Shown one piece after another: positions 16,845 through 25,818 of a DNA stretch of 64,000 nt. Origin of the DNA: PALSA-612 sp963791225. Its GTDB lineage: Bacteria; Actinomycetota; Thermoleophilia; Gaiellales; Gaiellaceae. The translations under genes were made by a program, and so were the position numbers. The number at the start of each line of letters is the position of its first letter. Position 1 is the stretch's first letter. Location: assembly GCA_963791225.1 (NCBI GenBank), contig CAWBRV010000003.1, positions 1,426,001 through 1,490,000 of the forward strand. The letters are read 5' to 3'. The notes under the pieces are model-generated. The model did not search any database. It saw only the letters and a program-made list of their open reading frames with translations, and was not told the DNA's origin.

Positions 16845-17666
16845 ATGGGCCTTCTGCCGCGTCGCCTCGCTCACGGGGAAGAGGCGACTGTTGTCGAGCA
16901 TCTCGATGAGCTCCGTAGGCGCGTCTTCTTCTGCCTGTTCGCGATCGTCGCGACGACGACGTTCACCTACCTGTTCCGCCATCAGATCCTCGACTGGCTG
17001 AACAAACCGCTCCCCGCGAACACCAAGCCGGTCGCCTTCAACGTCACCGAGCCGTTCCTGACGTCGTTCTGGGTCAGCCTCTGGGCAGGGCTCATGCTCG
17101 CGTTGCCGATCATCCTCTGGCAGATCTGGGGCTTCTTCGCCCCGGCCATGGACCGGCACATGCAGCGAAAGGTCGTCGGGTTCTTCCTCTTCGCGGCCGC
17201 GCTGATGGCGGCAGGCATCGCGTTCGGCTACTTCATCGTGCTCGACCCGGCCGTCCATTTCCTCACCACCTACGACAGCGCACAGTTCGACTTCCACCCG
17301 CGGGCGGAGAGCTACTACTCCTTCGTCACGCTGATCATGGTGGCGACCGCCATCGTGTTCGAGCTGCCCGTCTTCATCCTGGCCATGGCGCGGATCGGGA
17401 TCCTGCCCGCTGACCGGCTGCGGCGGAACCGCCGGATCGGCTACGTGATCGTCGCCGCTCTCGCCGTCGCGCTCCCCGGCGTCGACCCGGTCACGACCAC
17501 GCTCGAGATGATCCCGCTGATGATCCTGTTCGAGGGCTCGATCTGGCTGACGGTCTTCTTCGACAAGCGCTGGAAGCGCGAGGCTGCGGCACGGGACGCC
17601 GCCTGGCAGGCGGAGTACGGCGACTCGCTCGACTTCGGCGACGGCTTCGAAGCGGACGCGATCTAG
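16845..17666 (+). CDS. tatC: Sec-independent protein translocase subunit TatC
   Basis: The 273-residue, six-helix protein begins with the conserved EEATVVEHLDELRRR segment that binds twin-arginine signals. It also contains FNVTEPFLTSFWVSLWAGLMLALPIILWQIWGF in two adjoining segments, and FELPVFILAMARIG. TatC is the receptor of the Tat translocase. The C-terminus carries an acidic extension (about 35 residues, EYGDSLDFGDGFEAD) beyond the last helix. It is co-transcribed with tatA. Confidence 0.95.
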   Translation: MGLLPRRLAHGEEATVVEHLDELRRRVFFCLFAIVATTTFTYLFRHQILDWLNKPLPANTKPVAFNVTEPFLTSFWVSLWAGLMLALPIILWQIWGFFAPAMDRHMQRKVVGFFLFAAALMAAGIAFGYFIVLDPAVHFLTTYDSAQFDFHPRAESYYSFVTLIMVATAIVFELPVFILAMARIGILPADRLRRNRRIGYVIVAALAVALPGVDPVTTTLEMIPLMILFEGSIWLTVFFDKRWKREAAARDAAWQAEYGDSLDFGDGFEADAI

Positions 17667-17676
17667 CCGTCCGGCG

Positions 17677-18021
17677 TTGACGGCCGACGCCTTCGCCGAC
17701 CGCATCAGGGCGCTCGCCCTCTCCTTCCCGGAGACGTACGAGGACGAGCCCTGGGGGCATCCGGTCTTCAAGGTCGCGGACAACCGGATGTTCGCTGCAC
17801 TGTCTTCGGAGCCACCGGTTCGACTCACCGTCAAGCTGACGCCCGAGGAGCGTGAGATCGCAATGCTGCTGCCGTACGTCGGCATTGCGCGCTACGTCGG
17901 ACGCTACGGTTGGGTCACCGCCGAGATCGCCGACGAGGATTCGCTCGAGGCGGCGCTCGAGTGGCTCCGCGAGAGCTACTGGCTCAAGGCCCCGGCGCAC
18001 CTCCGCAAGGCCGTCGAATGA
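17677..18021 (+). CDS. MmcQ/YjbR family protein
   Basis: The 114-residue protein starts with TTG. It has the YjbR pattern: RALALSFPETYEDEPWGHPVFKV, MFAALSSEPPVRLTVKL, RYGWVTAEI and LEWLRESYWL. The fold resembles a double-wing DNA-binding domain, but the cellular role is unknown. It overlaps the next gene by ATGA. Confidence 0.85.
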   Translation: MTADAFADRIRALALSFPETYEDEPWGHPVFKVADNRMFAALSSEPPVRLTVKLTPEEREIAMLLPYVGIARYVGRYGWVTAEIADEDSLEAALEWLRESYWLKAPAHLRKAVE

Positions 18022-18350
18022 TCGAGCCGCCGCTCGTCGCGAACGTCCTGCCGGGACTCGCCGAGCGGATCGAGGCCGCGTTGCGCAGCCAGGGTGAGGA
18101 CCGCCTCGCCGATCAGGTCGGCGCCCTGCGGATCACGGCGGTCTGTCCCTGTGAGCAGCCGTTCTGCGGCAGCTTCCACACGCTCGGGCGGCCGTTCAAG
18201 CGCTGGTTCATCCGCGGCCGGGAGGTACAGCTCCATGACGGCGGCCCCGGGGAGATCGCGGTCGACGTCGTGCGCGGCGAGATCGCATACGTCGAGGTGC
18301 TCCATCTCGACGGCGTCCGCGAGACGCTCGCCCGCCTTCAGGCGCGCTAG
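18018..18350 (+). CDS. conserved small protein of unknown function
   Basis: The 110-residue product begins MIEPPLVANVLPGLAERIEAAL and contains RITAVCPCEQPFCGSFHT, a cysteine cluster that could bind metal, then EIAVDVVRGEIAYVEVLHLDG. It overlaps the YjbR gene by four bases, indicating coupled translation. I do not recognise the family. Confidence 0.75.
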   Translation: MIEPPLVANVLPGLAERIEAALRSQGEDRLADQVGALRITAVCPCEQPFCGSFHTLGRPFKRWFIRGREVQLHDGGPGEIAVDVVRGEIAYVEVLHLDGVRETLARLQAR

Positions 18351-18518
18351 CATCCCGTCAGCGTGGCTCGCGCACCCTGCTAACCCGCCCGCTCTAGCGG
18401 TCTTCGCCGCACCGTCGGGCTGCTGCTCGCGATCGAGGTCCTCGACGAGCTCGTCTACGGCACGATCGGCGCGGCGTGGCCGCTGATCCGGCACGATCTG
18501 TCGCTCGGCTACGCGCAG

Positions 18519-19556
18519 GTGGGCGTGCTGCTCGCCGTGCCGGGAATCGTCGGCTGCGTGCTCGACCCGCTCGTCGGCGCGGCCGGCGACACACGCTTCC
18601 GCCGCGCCGTTCTCGTCGTCGGCGGAGCGGTCTTCGCCGCCGCGGCCGCGTTGGCGGCGGGCGCGCCGGGCTTCCTGGCCCTGCTCGTCGCGCTCGTCGT
18701 CGCCAATCCGGCGAGCGGCGCCTTCGTCAGCCTCGCCCAGGCGACCCTGATGGATCTGCTCCCGGGCGAGCGGGAGCGCAGCATGGCGCGGTGGACGCTC
18801 GCCGGCGCGTTCGGATACGTCGGAGGACCGCTGCTGCTCGCGGCCGCGCTCTGGCTCGGCTTCGGCTGGCGCGCCGCGCTGGCCGGGCTGGCGGTGGTCG
18901 CGGTGCCACTCGCGGTTTCGGCTCGCCGCACGCCCCGGATCGCCCCGCCGGAGCCGCGGTCTCTCGCGACGAGCATCCGCGCGTCGCTCGCCGCGCTGCG
19001 GCGCCGGGACGTCCTCCGCTGGCTCGCGACTCTCGAGGCTGCCGACCTGCTCCTCGACGTCTTCCACGGCTTACTCGCGCTCTACCTCGTGGACGTCGCA
19101 CGTCTCGACCCAAGCGCGGCCGCGATCGGCGTCGCCGTCTGGACGGGGGCGAGCCTGGTCGGCGACTGGCTGCTGCTCGCCGTGCTGCGACGCATGGACG
19201 GGCTGCGCTACCTGCGCTGGAGCGCGCTCGCGGCGCTCGCGTGCTATCCGGCCTTCCTCCTCGCCCCTTCGCCGGGCGCGAAGCTCACGCTCGCGGCGGT
19301 GCTCGGCCTGCTCAACTCGGGCTGGTACGCGATCCCGAAGGCTCGCCTGTACGAGGCGCTCCCCGGCCAGAGCGGTGCGGCGATCGCCGTCGGCGGGATC
19401 GGCGGTCTCGTCGGCGCCGTTGTTCCGCTCGTCCTCGGCGTCGTTGCGTCGTCGGTGGGTCTCCAGCCGACGATGTGGATCCTCGTGCTCGCGCCCGTAG
19501 TCCTCTTCGCCGCCGCCGGCGGACCAGAGACGGGTCAGCGCCGGCCGAGTCCCTGA
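18519..19556 (+). CDS. MFS permease, N-terminus uncertain
   Basis: The protein has about twelve hydrophobic helices, with the MFS loop DTRFRRAVLVVG and a second-half equivalent. The listed GTG start (345 aa) would remove the first helix: the same frame is open from 18384 and codes for LLLAIEVLDELVYGTIGAAW, a typical MFS helix 1, but contains no ATG, GTG or TTG. The true start is therefore upstream, either at a rare codon or obscured by an indel near 18370-18400. The substrate is unknown. Confidence 0.75.
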   Translation: MGVLLAVPGIVGCVLDPLVGAAGDTRFRRAVLVVGGAVFAAAAALAAGAPGFLALLVALVVANPASGAFVSLAQATLMDLLPGERERSMARWTLAGAFGYVGGPLLLAAALWLGFGWRAALAGLAVVAVPLAVSARRTPRIAPPEPRSLATSIRASLAALRRRDVLRWLATLEAADLLLDVFHGLLALYLVDVARLDPSAAAIGVAVWTGASLVGDWLLLAVLRRMDGLRYLRWSALAALACYPAFLLAPSPGAKLTLAAVLGLLNSGWYAIPKARLYEALPGQSGAAIAVGGIGGLVGAVVPLVLGVVASSVGLQPTMWILVLAPVVLFAAAGGPETGQRRPSP

Positions 19557-19626
19557 CGGCCAGTCGGCCGCTAGGGGTTGGCGTCGCGCGAATCGTCCTC
19601 GAGAGAGGGAAGTATCCTGAGGTTGC

Positions 19627-21507
19627 ATGAAAGTGACGCTCCCCGATTCCTCCGAGCTCGAGCTTCCCGACGGCGCGACCGGGCTCGAGGCGGCGCGGGC
19701 GATCGGCCCGAAGCTCGCGGAGCAGGCGGTGCTCGTGCGCTCGAACGGCCACGTTCGCGACCTGCGGCTGCCGCTCGAGGACGGGGAGGAGATCCAGATC
19801 CTGACCACGCGGGACACGTCCGACCCGGACGCGCTCGCCGTCCTGCGCCACTCGTCGGCGCACCTGCTCGCCGAGGCGGTGCGACGGCTCTACCCGGGCG
19901 TGAAGGTCGCGATCGGCCCGCCGATCGAGAACGGCTTCTACTACGACTTCGAGTTCCCGGAGCCGGTCTCGGAGGACGATCTCGGGCGCATCGAGGAGGA
20001 GATCCGCCGTGAGCTGACCGAGGGGCGCAGCTGGTCGCGAGAGGACATCTCCCGTGACGAGGCGCGTCGGCGCTTCGAGACGGAGCAGGAGCCGTTCAAG
20101 GTCGAGCTCGTCGACAGCGCCGAGGGCGACATCTCGCTGTACACGCAGGGCGATTTCACCGACCTCTGCCGCGGCCCGCACCTCCAGGACTCGAAGCCGA
20201 TCAAGGCGCTCAAGCTCACCGGCCTCGCCGGCGCGTACTGGCGCGGCGACTCGACGAAGTCGCAGCTAACGCGCATCTACGGCACCGCGTTCTACTCGCA
20301 GGCCGATCTCGACGCCTACCTGGAACGGCTCGAGGAGGCCCAGCGCCGCGACCATCGCCGGCTGGGGGCGCAGCTCGACCTCTTCCACCTGTCCGAGCAC
20401 TCTCCGGGATCGCCGTTCTGGCACCCGAAGGGCATGGTGCTGTGGAACGAGCTCGAGGACCTCCGGCGCCGCGAGAACGCCCGCCGCGGCTACGTCGAGG
20501 TGAAGACGCCGCTCCTCTACGACGTGGACACGTACATCACCTCGGGCCACTACGAGAACTACCGCGACCACATGTTCTTCACGCACTCGCACGGGGACGA
20601 GAAGCAGCTCGCGCTCAAGCCGATGAACTGCCCCGGGCACATGCTCCTGTTCGGCTCGCAGCTCCGCTCCTACCGCGACCTGCCCTTCCGCTACGCCGAG
20701 TCGTCGACGCTGCACCGCGACGAGCTCGGCGGCACGCTCCACGGCCTCCTGCGCGTGAAGCACATCACCCAGGACGACGCGCACATCTTCTGCTCCGAGG
20801 ACCAGATCGAGGACGAGATCTTCGGCTGCCTCGACTACGCAGCGTTCCTGTACGACCTGTTCGAGATGGAGGCGCGCTTCGAGCTGTCGACTCGACCCGA
20901 ACACAAGCTCGGCACGGACGAGGAGTGGGACTTCACCGAGGCGGCCCTGCGCAGCGCCCTCGAACGGCGGGGGATCGACTACATGGTCAACGCGGGCGAC
21001 GGCGCGTTCTACGGCCCGAAGATCGACCTGCACATGACCGACGCGCTCGGCCGCTCGTGGCAGATGGGGACGATCCAGCTCGACTCGCAGATGCCGAAGC
21101 AGTTCGGCCTCAGCTACATGGGTGCGGACAACCGCGAGCACACGCCGTACGTCGTCCACCGCGCTCTCCTCGGCTCGCTGGAGCGCTTCATGGGAATCCT
21201 GATCGAGCACTACGCGGGCGTGTTCCCGTTCTGGCTCGCGCCGGTGCAGGTGCGCGTGATCCCGGTCGGCGAGGATCACCGCGAGGCGGCGCAGGCACTC
21301 GCGGCCAGAATCGCGTACCGCGTCGAGGTCGACGACTCCGACGAGACGGTCGGCAAGCGAATCCGCAACGCCGAGGTCGAGAAGATCCCCTACGTAATCG
21401 TCTACGGAGACAAGGAGTCGGACGACGCGCTCGCGATCCGTGAGCGCGGGGGAGAGCAGTCAACGAGGAGTCTTGCCGCTTTGCTGGCTGAACTTGGTAC
21501 GCTTTGA
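19627..21507 (+). CDS. thrS: threonyl-tRNA synthetase
   Basis: The 626-residue class II synthetase has an N-terminal TGS domain (1-62), a SAD editing domain with HSSAHLLAEAV (near residue 76) and GFYYDFEF, catalytic motifs (MNCPGHML with the zinc cysteine, YAESSTLHRDELGG, KHITQDDAHIFC) and a C-terminal anticodon domain (APVQVRVIPVGEDH). It charges tRNA-Thr with threonine. The ATG lies 8 nt after TATCCT (19613-19618), suggesting a leaderless or near-leaderless mRNA. Confidence 0.97.
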   Translation: MKVTLPDSSELELPDGATGLEAARAIGPKLAEQAVLVRSNGHVRDLRLPLEDGEEIQILTTRDTSDPDALAVLRHSSAHLLAEAVRRLYPGVKVAIGPPIENGFYYDFEFPEPVSEDDLGRIEEEIRRELTEGRSWSREDISRDEARRRFETEQEPFKVELVDSAEGDISLYTQGDFTDLCRGPHLQDSKPIKALKLTGLAGAYWRGDSTKSQLTRIYGTAFYSQADLDAYLERLEEAQRRDHRRLGAQLDLFHLSEHSPGSPFWHPKGMVLWNELEDLRRRENARRGYVEVKTPLLYDVDTYITSGHYENYRDHMFFTHSHGDEKQLALKPMNCPGHMLLFGSQLRSYRDLPFRYAESSTLHRDELGGTLHGLLRVKHITQDDAHIFCSEDQIEDEIFGCLDYAAFLYDLFEMEARFELSTRPEHKLGTDEEWDFTEAALRSALERRGIDYMVNAGDGAFYGPKIDLHMTDALGRSWQMGTIQLDSQMPKQFGLSYMGADNREHTPYVVHRALLGSLERFMGILIEHYAGVFPFWLAPVQVRVIPVGEDHREAAQALAARIAYRVEVDDSDETVGKRIRNAEVEKIPYVIVYGDKESDDALAIRERGGEQSTRSLAALLAELGTL

Positions 21508-21596
21508 GCCTGCAAGCAGGAGCGGCACTAGTCTCCTCACCTTCCGAGCCGAGAGCTCCGCGGGGGTTCAACCGAGTCGAAAGACGAGGGCGAAGG

Positions 21597-21630
21597 CCGT
21601 TGCTAGCTTGCGACGGTCTTGTCGTTTTTT
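21597..21630 (+). terminator. terminator/attenuator in the infC leader
   Basis: CCGTTGC (21597-21603) pairs with GCGACGG (21610-21616, one G-U pair), followed by TCTTGTCGTTTTTT. It lies just before an AAGGGAGG ribosome binding site, so it could end the thrS transcript or act as an attenuator for infC-rpmI-rplT. Confidence 0.6.
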
Positions 21631-21662
21631 AAGGGAGGAATTCGCAGCTTGGTGACAGCTCT

Positions 21663-22349
21663 TTGAGACCGAGACGGTTCGTCGAGCCGGTCCGTCCGGT
21701 CCCCCAGACCAGGATCAACGAGAACATCCGCGTGCCCCGTGTTCGGCTGATCGACGACGACGGCGCGCAGCTCGGGATCAAGGCGACGAAGGACGCTCTC
21801 GCCCACGCCGAGTCCAAGGGGCTCGATCTGGTCGAGGTGGCCGCCCAGGCGGATCCGCCGGTCGCCAAGATCATGGATTACGGGAAGTACCGGTACGAGC
21901 AGGAACAGAAGGCGAAGCTCGCACGCAAGCACCAGTCACAGATCCACGTCAAGGAGATCAAGTTCAGGCCGAAGATCTCGATTCACGACTACGAGACGAA
22001 GAAGGGCCACGTCGTTCGCTTCCTCAACCAGCGCGCGAAGGTCAAGGTCACGATCATGTTCCGGGGGCGAGAGAACCTCCATCCGGAACGGGGCCGCGAT
22101 CTGCTGATGCGGCTGTACGAGGACGTGAAAGAGATCGGCCAGATCGAATCGAACCCCGAGCTGGACGGCCGCAACATGGTCATGGTGCTCGGGCCGACCA
22201 AGAACGCAGGGGTGAAGCACGATGCCAAAGCAGAAGACGAAGAGCGCGGCGAAGAAACGGTTCAAGGTGACGGGAGCGGGGAAGCTCATGCGCCGCCACG
22301 GGATGAAGAGCCACATCCTCGAGAAGAAGTCCGCCAAGCGCAAGCGTGA
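21663..22349 (+). CDS. infC: translation initiation factor IF-3
   Basis: The IF3 N-domain (TRINENIRVPRVRLID, GLDLVEVAAQADPPVAKIMDYGKY) and C-domain (EIKFRPKISIHDYETK, VTIMFRGRE, ELDGRNMVMVLGPTKN) are complete. IF-3 prevents premature subunit joining and checks start codons. Rare starts are usual for infC; TTG 21663 overlaps the stop of a mini-ORF (GTG at 21652). The frame ends at 22349, 128 nt inside rpmI, because TGA at 22213 is out of frame by one base; a GGGG run (22209-22212) lies next to it. The true C-terminus is therefore probably ...PTKNAG. Confidence 0.93.
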   Translation: MRPRRFVEPVRPVPQTRINENIRVPRVRLIDDDGAQLGIKATKDALAHAESKGLDLVEVAAQADPPVAKIMDYGKYRYEQEQKAKLARKHQSQIHVKEIKFRPKISIHDYETKKGHVVRFLNQRAKVKVTIMFRGRENLHPERGRDLLMRLYEDVKEIGQIESNPELDGRNMVMVLGPTKNAGVKHDAKAEDEERGEETVQGDGSGEAHAPPRDEEPHPREEVRQAQA

Positions 22350-22422
22350 TTTCGCGAACGAGCAGCCCGTCGCGCCCAGCGACGTGCGCGAGGTGAACAA
22401 GCTGCTGGGGAGGGGATCCTGA
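22222..22422 (+). CDS. rpmI: ribosomal protein bL35
   Basis: The 66-residue, very basic protein has the bL35 signature (MPKQKTKSAAKKRFKVTGAG, RRHGMKSHILEKKSAKRKR). It binds 23S rRNA in the large subunit. Its ribosome binding site (AGGGGTGA) overlaps the end of the IF3 domain, as in a compact infC-rpmI-rplT operon. Confidence 0.97.
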   Translation: MPKQKTKSAAKKRFKVTGAGKLMRRHGMKSHILEKKSAKRKRDFANEQPVAPSDVREVNKLLGRGS

Positions 22423-22782
22423 GTGCCGCGCGTCAAGCGTTCCGTTCACGCGAAGAAGAAGCGGCGTAAGGTCCTCGAGCAGGCCAAGGGCTACTGGGGC
22501 CTCAAGCACTCCAGCTACCGCCGGGCCAAGGAGCAGGTCGACCGCTCCCTCGTCTACGCCTACCGCGACCGGAAGGTCCGCAAGCGCACGATGCGCTCGC
22601 TCTGGATCATCCGCATCAACGCGGCCGCGCGACAGGAGGGGCTCTCCTACAGCCAGTTCGTCGCCGGGTGCAAGAAGGCCGAGATCGAGCTCGACCGCAA
22701 GGTGCTCGCCGATCTCGCGGTGAGCGACCCGCCGGCCTTCAAGGCCGTCGCCGAGCGCGCCAAGGCTGCGCTCGAGGCCTAG
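22423..22782 (+). CDS. rplT: ribosomal protein bL20
   Basis: The 119-residue protein shows bL20 features: VKRSVHAKKKRRKVLEQAKGYWG, KHSSYRRAKEQV, YAYRDRKVRKRTMRSLWI and RINAAARQEGLSYSQFV. It binds 23S rRNA early in assembly and in other bacteria represses its own operon. GTG follows the rpmI stop directly. Confidence 0.97.
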   Translation: MPRVKRSVHAKKKRRKVLEQAKGYWGLKHSSYRRAKEQVDRSLVYAYRDRKVRKRTMRSLWIIRINAAARQEGLSYSQFVAGCKKAEIELDRKVLADLAVSDPPAFKAVAERAKAALEA

Positions 22783-22851
22783 ACGACGAGCGAACGACCC
22801 GGATTCGAGCTTCGTTCGGCGGACCCGGACGACGCCGCGGGCATCGCGGCG

Positions 22852-23715
22852 GTGATCAACGCCGTCTCGCGCGCGCTCTACGGCGAGGACGAGATCACGA
22901 CGGCCGAGATGCGGTCCTGGTTCGACGTGCCGGCCATGGAGATGCTGGTCGCACGGCTTCCCGGCGGTGAGATCGCCGGCTACGCAGACATGACCGCGCA
23001 GGCCAAGCAGACCCGCTTCTGGATCGACCTTCGCGTCCCGCCCGGCTCGAACTACGCTGCGATCGGGGACGCGCTCGTCGGCGAGATGGAGGTCCGGGCC
23101 AGGGAGGTCGCGGCGCCGGGCGCCGTCGTCAGGATGTTCGTCTTCTCGTCGGACGCGCTCGGCCTGAGCCTCGTGCAGAAGCGCGGCTACGAGGTCGTCC
23201 GGCACTCGTTCCAGATGCGGATCGATTTCGACGGAGAGTTGGCCGATCCGGTCTGGCCCGACGGCGTCGCCGTCAGGACCTACGTGCCAGGAGTCGACGA
23301 CGAGGCGGTCTACGAAGCTCAGCAGGAGTCCTTCGAGGACGCCTTCGAGTCTTTCCGGCAGCCGTATGACGAGTGGCGGGAGTGGTCGTTCCGTGAGCCC
23401 TTCGATCCCTCGCTCTGGCTGCTCGCCGTGGACGGAGCGGAGATCGCCGGGGTCTGCCTCTGTCGCCCGGAGTTCGGCGGGGAGGGTGAGCTCGGCTGGG
23501 TCGCGTCGCTCGGCGTGCGCCGCCCGTGGCGCCGTCGCGGGGTCGCTCTCGCGCTCCTGCTGCACGCGTTCGCCGAGCTGCGGGCGCGCGGCAAGGTCGG
23601 TGCCGGTCTCGGCGTTGACGGCCTGAACCCGACGGGAGCCGTGCGGCTCTACGAGCGCGCCGGGATGCGCGTCGCCCGCCGCTCAGACCACTACGAGAAG
23701 TCGCTCGACGCGTGA
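22852..23715 (+). CDS. tandem GNAT acetyltransferase
   Basis: Two GNAT-like halves are present. The C-terminal half has a clear acetyl-CoA motif (ASLGVRRPWRRRGVALALLLHAF) and the closing LNPTGAVRLYERAGMRVARR. The N-terminal half is degenerate. The domain actually begins upstream (GFELRSADPDDAAGIAAV, from about 22798), directly after the rplT stop, but that stretch has no ATG, GTG or TTG. Either ACG at 22783/22786 is used or the start is obscured by an error. The substrate is unknown. Confidence 0.8.
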   Translation: MINAVSRALYGEDEITTAEMRSWFDVPAMEMLVARLPGGEIAGYADMTAQAKQTRFWIDLRVPPGSNYAAIGDALVGEMEVRAREVAAPGAVVRMFVFSSDALGLSLVQKRGYEVVRHSFQMRIDFDGELADPVWPDGVAVRTYVPGVDDEAVYEAQQESFEDAFESFRQPYDEWREWSFREPFDPSLWLLAVDGAEIAGVCLCRPEFGGEGELGWVASLGVRRPWRRRGVALALLLHAFAELRARGKVGAGLGVDGLNPTGAVRLYERAGMRVARRSDHYEKSLDA

Positions 23716-24377
23716 TCACGTCGCCCACGAACGAGAAGCTGAAGCTCGTTCGGAAGCTGCAGTCGGAGCGCTGGCGTCGGAAGCTCGGCCTCTTCGTCGC
23801 GGAGGGGGAGGATCTCGTCGAGGCCGCGCGTGCGGCCGGCGTCGAGCCGGTCGAGCTGCTCGCCGCGGGCGAGAACGTCGCGCCGGAGCTGCTCGCATCC
23901 GTCTCCGACCTCCCGCATCCGCCGCGGGTCGTCGCCGTCTACCGCCGCGCGGATCTGCCGGGTAACAGCCTGTTGCTTGGGCTCGCGCTGTGGCGGGTGG
24001 CGGATCCCGGGAACGTCGGCGCGATCCTGCGCACCGCGGGGGCGTTCGGAGCTGGGGTCGCGCTTTCGGACGGATGTGCCGATCCGACCTCGCCGCGGGC
24101 GCTGCGGGCATCGGCCGGCGCGCTCTTCCGCGTCCCGCTCGTCGGGTTCGAGGAGGCGCCCGGGCGGCGGGTCGCGCTCGTGGCGCACGGCGGCCGGCCG
24201 CTCGCGGAGATCGATCTCGGCGAGCCGCTCTCGTTCGTGCTCGGCGCCGAGCGCGACGGCCTCCCCGACGAGGTCGTCGCGAGCTGCGACGAGGCGGCCA
24301 CGATCCCGATCTCCGGAGACGTCGAGTCGCTGAACGTCGCGGCCACAGCCGCGATCGCGCTCTACGAAGCGTCCTGA
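23712..24377 (+). CDS. SpoU/TrmH family RNA 2'-O-methyltransferase
   Basis: The 221-residue enzyme has an N-terminal substrate-binding domain (SPTNEKLKLVRKLQSERWRR, LFVAEGEDLV) and the SPOUT motifs DPGNVGAILRTAGAFG (motif 1), VLGAERDGLP (motif 2) and IPISGDVESLNVAATAAIALYE (motif 3). It should methylate the 2'-hydroxyl of a ribose in rRNA or tRNA using S-adenosylmethionine. It overlaps the previous gene by four bases (GTGA). Confidence 0.92.
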   Translation: MITSPTNEKLKLVRKLQSERWRRKLGLFVAEGEDLVEAARAAGVEPVELLAAGENVAPELLASVSDLPHPPRVVAVYRRADLPGNSLLLGLALWRVADPGNVGAILRTAGAFGAGVALSDGCADPTSPRALRASAGALFRVPLVGFEEAPGRRVALVAHGGRPLAEIDLGEPLSFVLGAERDGLPDEVVASCDEAATIPISGDVESLNVAATAAIALYEAS

Positions 24378-24450
24378 TCGTCGAGCGGTACGCAGGGCGT
24401 GTGCTCGATCCCCTGCTCGTCCTCGACCAGCTCGGAACGCTCGCCGATCT

Positions 24451-25818
24451 CTACTCCTTCTTTCCAGGGTTCAGCAGGCCCTTCGGGTCGAAGGCGCGCT
24501 TCAGCTCCCGGTGCAGCTCGACGGCGCGCGGGCCCCACTGGCGCTCCAGCCAGCCGCGTTTCGTCCAGCCGATGCCGTGCTCGCCCGAGATCGAGCCGCC
24601 GAGGCGGATGGCCATCGCGAACAGCTCCTCCGCACCGGCTTGCGCACGGTCGAGTTCCGCCTCGTCGTGCGGGTCGATGACGAAGTTCGCGTGCACGTTG
24701 CCGTCGCCGGCGTGACCCCAGCTGCAGGCGGCGAGATCGTGCCGGCGGCCGATCTCGACCGTTTCGTCGATCGCCTCGGCGAGCCGGTCGAGCGGCACGA
24801 CGACGTCCTCGCCGGACTTGCCGCCGCGCTTTGAGATGACGGCGAAGGCGACGCCCTCGCGCCAGCGCCAGAGGTCGGCCGGATCCGGTACCTGCACGCC
24901 CAGAGATTCCTCGCCGAGCACCTCAACGAGTTCGTCTCGCAGCCGCTCTGCCTCGCCGCGCGTCCCGTCGGCCTCGGCGATCACCATGAACCCTGCACCG
25001 GCCGGGACATCGCCCGGGAACGCGCCGCCCGCGGCGGTGAGCGCGCCGCCGTCGAGGTACTCGAGCGCGGCCGGAACGAGCCCGGGGCCGACGACGCGCT
25101 CGAGCGCCGCGCAGCCGGCGGCCGTGTCGCGGTACAGGCCGACAACGGGGTAGGCGGCCTCCGGCGCGGGGATCAGCCGCAGCCAGGCTGCCGTCACGAT
25201 GCCGAGCGTCCCCTCCGAACCGATCAGCAGGCTCTTGAGGTCGTAGCCGGCGACGTCCTTGCGGATCGGCCCGCCGATCGCGATCAGCTCGCCGGGCGGG
25301 ACGACCGCCTCGAGGCCGGTCACCCAGCGGCCGGTGACGCCGTACTTGAACGCGTGCGGGCCGCCGGCGTTCGTCGCGATGTTGCCGCCGATCTGCGACT
25401 GCTCGGACGCGCCCGGGTCGGGCGGGAAGAGGTGCCCGCTCTCGCGCGCGAGCCGGTGGACGTGGCCCGTACGAACGCCGGCCTCGACGTGTGCGCGCCA
25501 CAGCAGCGGCTCGAACGCGCGCACGCGGTCGAGCCGGTCGAGCGCGAGCACGAGCCCGCCCTCGACGGGAACAGCGCCTCCCGCGAAGCCGGTGCCGCCA
25601 CCGCGCGGCGTCAGCGGGACGTCGTGCTCGTAGCACCAGGCGAGGAGCCGCGAGACGTCGTCCGCCGTCCGCGGGAACGCGACTGCGTCGGCGTGTCCCT
25701 CGATGCCCCGCGTCTCCGTCGCGTCGCGGCTGTAGACGGGATCGGAGCCGTCGAGCACCGCGTCGGCACCAACGATCGCGGCGAGCTCGGCCGCGAGCGT
25801 CCTACCAGGCGCCGCCAC
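24451..25818 (-). CDS. FAD-binding oxidase, GlcD/D-lactate dehydrogenase type
   Basis: The 455-residue enzyme has an FAD-binding PCMH domain (LTPRGGGTGFAGGAVPV, GGNIATNAGGPHAFKYGVTG) and an FAD-oxidase C domain with the active-site motifs WGHAGDGNVHANF and ISGEHGIGWTKR. This is the glycolate/D-lactate/2-hydroxyacid dehydrogenase family. GTG 25818 is preferred, with GGAGG 6 nt upstream inside the glycine-codon run of the preceding gene; GTG 25842 is possible. It overlaps that gene by 17 nt. Confidence 0.88.
   Translation of the reverse strand: MAAPGRTLAAELAAIVGADAVLDGSDPVYSRDATETRGIEGHADAVAFPRTADDVSRLLAWCYEHDVPLTPRGGGTGFAGGAVPVEGGLVLALDRLDRVRAFEPLLWRAHVEAGVRTGHVHRLARESGHLFPPDPGASEQSQIGGNIATNAGGPHAFKYGVTGRWVTGLEAVVPPGELIAIGGPIRKDVAGYDLKSLLIGSEGTLGIVTAAWLRLIPAPEAAYPVVGLYRDTAAGCAALERVVGPGLVPAALEYLDGGALTAAGGAFPGDVPAGAGFMVIAEADGTRGEAERLRDELVEVLGEESLGVQVPDPADLWRWREGVAFAVISKRGGKSGEDVVVPLDRLAEAIDETVEIGRRHDLAACSWGHAGDGNVHANFVIDPHDEAELDRAQAGAEELFAMAIRLGGSISGEHGIGWTKRGWLERQWGPRAVELHRELKRAFDPKGLLNPGKKE

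Noticed and set aside
19557..19626. T-box leader for thrS
   Set aside because: Only 70 nt are available and no specifier loop or T-box core is seen.
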